Below are positions 59,693 to 64,000 of a DNA stretch of 64,000 nucleotides, piece by piece (within the stretch, counting starts at the first letter, position 1; each line of letters begins with the position of its first letter). Made by a program: the position numbers and the translations under genes. Under the pieces are notes generated by a model that was not told where the DNA came from, did no database searches, and saw only the letters and a program-made list of their open reading frames with translations. This stretch comes from Spirosoma sordidisoli (GTDB taxonomy: Bacteria > Bacteroidota > Bacteroidia > Cytophagales > Spirosomataceae): positions 62,001 to 126,000 of the forward strand of contig NZ_SBLB01000011.1 in the NCBI RefSeq assembly GCF_004138325.1, in the 5' to 3' direction.

Positions 59693-61753
59693 ATGAATCT
59701 CCACCCGAACCGCATCGTGCGAGCTGGCTGGGCGGCTTTGGTCGGCCTGCTGCTCCTGGTAAATCCCCTGTTTGCGCAAACCAAACGAGCCCTCGTCATT
59801 GCTATTGGAAAATACCCGGGAGCCAGTGGCTGGCAGTCGATCAGCTCGGCCAACGACATACCGCTGATCCGGGCGGCACTGGCCTATCAGAAATTCACGG
59901 ACGTAACGGTGCTGCAGGATGACAAAGCGACCAAAACCGGTATCATCAACGCCCTCAACACGCTGATTGGTCAGTGCCGGCCCGGCGATCAGGTCGTTAT
60001 TCATTTTTCGAGCCACGGGCAGCAGATTTCCGACGACTCGAACGACGAGCTGGATGGGTACGACGAAGCGATTGTCTGTTACGGAGCCCCGGCCAGCGCC
60101 AGCGCCAAACCCAACTACGACGGTAGTCAGCACCTGCGCGACGACGAACTGAACCAGCTCATCGAGACACTCCGCGGCAAGCTGGGAGCTTCGGGCGACA
60201 TCCTGCTCATTGCCGACGCCTGCCATTCCGGCACCATCAGCCGGGGCGGTATCGCCAAAATACGCGGCAATAGCCAACCGTTCAACCTGTCGGGCAAAGC
60301 CCCCCAGGTCCGGTCAGCGCCGGGTCGTCAGGTGGCCAAACCGTTTCTGGCTCCTTCTCCGGCCCGGGGTGGCGTGGCAACCGGCCTGGCGCCTTACGTG
60401 GTGATCTCGGCCGCCAAAGCCGGTGAACTGAATTACGAATACATACTGCCCGATGGGAGCGACAAAGGGGTGGGTTCGCTGTCTTACGTGATCAATAAGG
60501 TACTGCGTAGCGTTAACCCCAGCGAAACCTACCGACTGTTATTCAACCGCATCGTTGCCGAAATGAAACTAGTGGCTCCGCAGCAAACCCCGGAGATCGA
60601 CGGCGACTACGACCGCCAACTGTTTGGTGGCAAAGCGGTGCAACAAGTCCCTTACTACCCGATTCAGCAACTCACCGACAGCGGAAAACAGCTCATCATT
60701 GCGGCCGGCCGGCTGGAAACGGTCAACGTCGACACCCAGGTGCGGGTTTGCCCGGCCGGCACGACTGACCCCATGCAGGCTAGTTCGTTTCTATCCGGCA
60801 CCGTAGTTCAGGCGGGTATGTTTTCGGCCACCATCCGACTCGAAAAACCACTCCCGGCCGATCAGCAACTTAAGCAGTGGGTGTTCGTGACCGAGCGTTC
60901 GTTTGGCGACCTCTCCGTAGCCCTCAGTCTGGACAGCCTCCGCAACGGTCCGCTGCGCACGGCCGCCGAAAACGTTCTTAAGGCGCTGCCCCTCGTTAAG
61001 CTGACGTCTGTCAAAGCTTCTGAGCTGTACCTGTCCCAGCTCGACTCGGCGGGGGTCAGCTACGCGCTGGTTCGTAAAACAACCGATGGGTTTGTTGTCG
61101 GTAAGCCCATACCCGTGAACCGGCCAACCGACGGCGAGACGATCAGCCTGCGGGTCCAGAACTACGCACAGGGCAAATTCCTGCAAACCTACAACCCAAG
61201 CTATCCGGGTATCGGCCTCAAGCTGGAACTTATTCCCAGCAAGCCCGGAGGTCGCGACGCCACCGATACCCTAAACCGGGCTGGCTTTTTACAGAACGGA
61301 TTGATGATGTTTTCACCGACGGACAAAGCATCTGTCAGAATTACCAATACCGGCTCCCTACGCGTCTATTTCAGCCTGATCGATATCCAGCCCGACGGTG
61401 GCGTAAGCGTCGTGTTTCCAACCAAAGAAACATCCGTCAATCACGACCTGCCCGAGAATTACGTAATCGAGCCGGGCAAAACGCTCATCATTCCGCGCCG
61501 GCTGGACTTTTCGCCCCCCTTTGGTACCGAGACGTTTAAAGTATTGGCCGCGCTGGAAAAGTTTGACCTGCGCAACGTTGTCGGCCTGCGCAGCCTCGAT
61601 CGGGGCACCCGCGGTCTGAGCAACGTCCTCGAAAAAGTATTTGGCATAGCCCAGCTCGTCATGCGCGGTACCGAAGGCGAGGGAACCCTTCCCGAAACGG
61701 CCGTTGGCTCCTTTTCATACCCTTTTCTGATCGTTCCAACCCGCCCGCAATAA
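59693..61753 (+). CDS. Exported metacaspase-like protease with DUF4384-like domain
   Basis: A 686-residue protein with a signal peptide (about 1-29). The caspase-fold domain (about 31-310) starts KRALVIAIGKYPG; the catalytic histidine is H108 (VIHFSSHGQQI) and the cysteine C177 (LLIADACHSGT), in metacaspase style. The middle (about 330-560) is of unknown fold; the region about 545-640 (LRVYFSLIDIQPDGGVSVVFP, then PGKTLIIPRRLDF) resembles DUF4384, a domain often attached to caspase-like proteins. The trypsin-like protease gene follows after only 16 bp, so they form an operon and probably one functional unit outside the cytoplasm. Confidence 0.9.
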   Translation: MNLHPNRIVRAGWAALVGLLLLVNPLFAQTKRALVIAIGKYPGASGWQSISSANDIPLIRAALAYQKFTDVTVLQDDKATKTGIINALNTLIGQCRPGDQVVIHFSSHGQQISDDSNDELDGYDEAIVCYGAPASASAKPNYDGSQHLRDDELNQLIETLRGKLGASGDILLIADACHSGTISRGGIAKIRGNSQPFNLSGKAPQVRSAPGRQVAKPFLAPSPARGGVATGLAPYVVISAAKAGELNYEYILPDGSDKGVGSLSYVINKVLRSVNPSETYRLLFNRIVAEMKLVAPQQTPEIDGDYDRQLFGGKAVQQVPYYPIQQLTDSGKQLIIAAGRLETVNVDTQVRVCPAGTTDPMQASSFLSGTVVQAGMFSATIRLEKPLPADQQLKQWVFVTERSFGDLSVALSLDSLRNGPLRTAAENVLKALPLVKLTSVKASELYLSQLDSAGVSYALVRKTTDGFVVGKPIPVNRPTDGETISLRVQNYAQGKFLQTYNPSYPGIGLKLELIPSKPGGRDATDTLNRAGFLQNGLMMFSPTDKASVRITNTGSLRVYFSLIDIQPDGGVSVVFPTKETSVNHDLPENYVIEPGKTLIIPRRLDFSPPFGTETFKVLAALEKFDLRNVVGLRSLDRGTRGLSNVLEKVFGIAQLVMRGTEGEGTLPETAVGSFSYPFLIVPTRPQ

Positions 61754-61769
61754 GCATTGCCTGACCCGT

Positions 61770-63281
61770 ATGTATCGTCTTTTTCTCTTTCTTGCTCTGC
61801 TCATACTGTCGGCCCAGACCCGGGCCCAAAGCTCGTCTGATGTTCTGGAAGACGCGTTGTCAGGTGTTGTTACCGTAGCCGTCTACCAGACGGCCGGTGT
61901 CAGTGTCCGGCCCCTGGGCGTGCGGGGCCGGACCGTAAACCCCGAACAGGCCTACGCCAAAGCCCTGAGTCTGGCCGGAGCCAAAAGCAGCGGGTCGGGC
62001 TTCGTCATCGAGTTGAATGGCCAGAAATACGTACTCACCAACGCGCACGTTGTCGAGTCAGCCACCGACGCAGCCGGCAGCCTGGCCGTTTTTTCGATCA
62101 ACCAGCAGAAATACCCCGTCCGGGTGGTGGGGGGCGATGCGCTCTACGACTTTGCGGTACTGGCGTTCACGACTCCACCCGGCCCCGAGTTGACCGCGCT
62201 TCCCCTTCGGTCGGCCCCCGCCCGGATCGGCGAGCGCGTTTACGCCATCGGCAACCCGCAGGGCGAGTATCCATATACGGTCACCGACGGTATCATAAGC
62301 GCCAAAAACCGGATGCGCGGTGGCCTGACGGGTAAGTTTGGCTTCTTACAGACAACGGCAACCGTCATCTGGGGCAACAGTGGCGGCCCCCTGGTCGACG
62401 AGCGGGGGGCTGTATTGGGCATCAACTCGCAGATTGCCTTCGCCAACGGCCCCAGCGGGTCATCGGTATGGCTCTCCCAGATCAATTTCGCCCTGGAGAC
62501 CTCCGTTGTGCTGCGTCTGCTGAACGACGTGCTGACCAACGACGGGCTGGTCAGGCGGGCGTATCTGGGCCTCGAATTCTCGGAGACGACCCGTATCAGC
62601 GACGACGACGAACGCCCCCAGGCCGCCACCACCCAACCCGTACCGGTTTTATCGGGTATCCTGCCCGACTCGCCCGGCAAAGACGCACTCAAAGGCTATG
62701 TGGGTCAGACCGTTACGGCCATCAATGGCGAAGGGGTCCGTAACGTGCAGGAAGTACTGGGCATCCTGGAAACCCTACGCCCGGGCAGTATGGTCGCCCT
62801 GACGTTTGGCCATGGCCCGTCGGCCACTACGGTTTCCGTGAAAAGCAGCACGCTGACGCCTGTTGAACTGGAATCGGTAGCCCGCTACGTACTGACGTCG
62901 AACCGGCTGTCGCTGACGGAGGCCCCCGATGGGATCGCCATTCGTTTTATGCAGAACAACAACACCTATGAACTTGATCGGGAGCGCCGGTACCAGAAAA
63001 CCCCGGCTGGTTTTGGGCAGAAGCAGATAGCCAGCCCGTCGGCCAATACGCCCAGGGCCGTCACCTACCGGGTTGTGGCAGCGGGGATTCAGTCAGAGCG
63101 GGGCAGTAAACTCTGGCGGGTAAGCAAGCTCAGCTACCTCGGTGCCGTTTGTCGGCTGATGGGACTGTCGGGTGTGGTAGATATGGCCGTGGCGGACCCC
63201 GACAATCCCGACGACGTGCGTTTTACCCGCCATATGCTATCGGGCGAGCAGGACGTGATCAAAGCCTGTTTGTGGTACTGA
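61770..63281 (+). CDS. Exported trypsin-like protease with PDZ domain
   Basis: A 503-residue S1C (HtrA/DegP-like) protease. Signal peptide about 1-20; the triad is H93 (TNAHVV), D127 (LYDFAVL) and S204 (GNSGGPLV). A PDZ-like domain is at about 295-365 (SGILPDSPGKDALKGYVGQT). The last 130 residues (about 375-503) do not match HtrA and contain two cysteines (near 463 and 500). It is the last gene of the metacaspase operon. DegP-type proteases degrade or regulate periplasmic proteins; pairing with a caspase-like protease suggests a two-step or mutual activation, which is inference. Confidence 0.88.
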   Translation: MYRLFLFLALLILSAQTRAQSSSDVLEDALSGVVTVAVYQTAGVSVRPLGVRGRTVNPEQAYAKALSLAGAKSSGSGFVIELNGQKYVLTNAHVVESATDAAGSLAVFSINQQKYPVRVVGGDALYDFAVLAFTTPPGPELTALPLRSAPARIGERVYAIGNPQGEYPYTVTDGIISAKNRMRGGLTGKFGFLQTTATVIWGNSGGPLVDERGAVLGINSQIAFANGPSGSSVWLSQINFALETSVVLRLLNDVLTNDGLVRRAYLGLEFSETTRISDDDERPQAATTQPVPVLSGILPDSPGKDALKGYVGQTVTAINGEGVRNVQEVLGILETLRPGSMVALTFGHGPSATTVSVKSSTLTPVELESVARYVLTSNRLSLTEAPDGIAIRFMQNNNTYELDRERRYQKTPAGFGQKQIASPSANTPRAVTYRVVAAGIQSERGSKLWRVSKLSYLGAVCRLMGLSGVVDMAVADPDNPDDVRFTRHMLSGEQDVIKACLWY

Positions 63282-63403
63282 CTCCGGCCCATTTCTGATC
63301 AGGTTCCGGCCCAACAAGGATCAGGGCCGTGGCTGACTCAGGTCAGTACCGGAGCAGGCCCGCCGGTGTTGCTTTGTGGTGTCATACAAACCCAACAACA
63401 ACC

Positions 63404-63736
63404 ATGGCAACGCTCTCACACGCCACCACCGCAACATCCTCTTCATCGGCTACCACCTGGCTCGCATCTTATCAGCATTTTGTGGCCAGCAACGAGTTTT
63501 ATCGGGTCGGCTGGGCCGCTGCGGCTCTTATCATTCAGGGCTGTATTCTCTCGCCCGCCCTCCTGCTGACCATGTTCTATTTCGGCGGGGGCGACTGGCA
63601 GCTGCTGGTCAGCAACCTCAGCTTTCTGCTGGTGCTGGTCCCTATTTTGTCGGCAATGCCGGTTAAATACATCCTGCCTACCTTCGCGTTCAGCTTTGTG
63701 CTGCATGTAGCCATTATCCTGATCAACGTACTGTAG
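63404..63736 (+). CDS. Small membrane protein
   Basis: A 110-residue protein, Ser/Thr/Ala-rich at the start and with three predicted membrane helices (about 37-59, 66-84, 88-108). The ATG at 63404 is preferred to an earlier in-frame start because the latter adds only a low-similarity leader. No family recognised. It is followed 19 bp downstream by the universal stress protein gene on the same strand. Confidence 0.7.
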   Translation: MATLSHATTATSSSSATTWLASYQHFVASNEFYRVGWAAAALIIQGCILSPALLLTMFYFGGGDWQLLVSNLSFLLVLVPILSAMPVKYILPTFAFSFVLHVAIILINVL

Positions 63737-63755
63737 GTCTGCCAATCGCTTCGGT

Positions 63756-64000
63756 ATGAAAACCATCGTTCTGGCTACCGACTTTTCGACCGGGGCCAAT
63801 CGGGCAGCTCATGTTGCCGCCCAGTTGGCCCGCGACCAGGGTGCTTCGCTGGTCCTGGTTCACGTGTTTCATTTCTGGCCGGCCAATCCGCCCGAGCTGA
63901 ACGGCGACTTTCCGCTGAGTGCCACGGCCATGCGGGACGAAGGCCAGCAAGCCATCAGTCAGCTGGCCCACGAACTACACAGCCAGTACGGAGCCGGCTT
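63756..64000 (+). CDS. Universal stress protein (5' part)
   Basis: The 81 visible codons begin MKTIVLATDFSTGANRAAHV, a typical UspA start with the first beta strand and the DFS motif, followed by a second strand (ASLVLVHVFHFW). The gene runs off the right edge. Bacteroidetes Usp proteins are usually tandem two-domain and may bind ATP in the missing GxxGxG part. It is possibly in an operon with the small membrane protein gene. Confidence 0.85.
   Translation, partial: MKTIVLATDFSTGANRAAHVAAQLARDQGASLVLVHVFHFWPANPPELNGDFPLSATAMRDEGQQAISQLAHELHSQYGAG

Overview
The window reads as a piece of a Bacteroidetes chromosome, most likely Cytophagales of the Spirosoma/Fibrella/Rudanella group. The inference rests on GC content that looks to be in the mid-50s percent, several exact copies of the Bacteroidetes minus-7 promoter box (TAnnTTTG), a PorX-type regulator of the type IX secretion system, GH97, PL8 and GH88 carbohydrate enzymes, DUF2911, DUF4242, DUF1059 and TIGR02757 proteins, and an ABC-type MacB/FtsX permease of the kind these genomes carry in many copies. 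No rRNA, tRNA, CRISPR array or complete insertion sequence was seen.

Layout. 1-4.4 kb: 5' part of a large membrane protein (probably a sensor kinase) running off the left edge, an IscA-like protein with one cysteine, a membrane-anchored unknown, an HMG-CoA-lyase-like enzyme coupled to a TMEM220-like protein, and a TPR lipoprotein. 4.6-11.5 kb: galactokinase, transaldolase, FtsE, PorX, a two-LysM exported protein, a small membrane protein and a TIGR02757 protein. 11.6-17.1 kb: CopA copper ATPase with its small HMA chaperone, then a MacB/FtsX-like permease and a 97-residue unknown. 17.4-23.2 kb: aldose-epimerase-like protein, exported penicillin-acylase-like hydrolase, exported amidase, DUF4242 and DUF1059 proteins.

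23.4-38 kb is dominated by minus-strand carbohydrate genes: an MFS transporter, a Tat-exported Gfo/Idh/MocA oxidoreductase, an SDR, an old-yellow-enzyme relative and GH88 in one tightly spaced group; then (after DUF2911, an array of palindromic repeats, and YgiQ) GH97, a polysaccharide deacetylase and PL8. PL8 plus GH88 suggest breakdown of uronic-acid-containing polysaccharide such as glycosaminoglycan, although no SusC/SusD pair is present in the window. 38-39.8 kb is an AT-rich islet with strong inverted repeats, a GIY-YIG protein and a divergent small HTH protein.

39.8-47.6 kb: an antiquitin-type aldehyde dehydrogenase, a fasciclin protein followed by an ECF sigma/RskA-type anti-sigma pair and MsrB, and a class A penicillin-binding protein. 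47.8-63.3 kb is the most unusual part: a WD40-caspase protein, an M48-type peptidase with repeats, two sigma/anti-sigma-like pairs arranged back to back, a TPR-CHAT protein, a metacaspase-like protein with a DUF4384-like end and a trypsin/PDZ protease. Nearly all of the proteases carry export signals. The order is mirror-symmetric around a small lipoprotein gene, and each sigma/anti-sigma pair collides tail to tail with a peptidase/TPR gene. This is my best candidate for an undescribed system. The window ends with a small membrane protein and the start of a universal stress protein.
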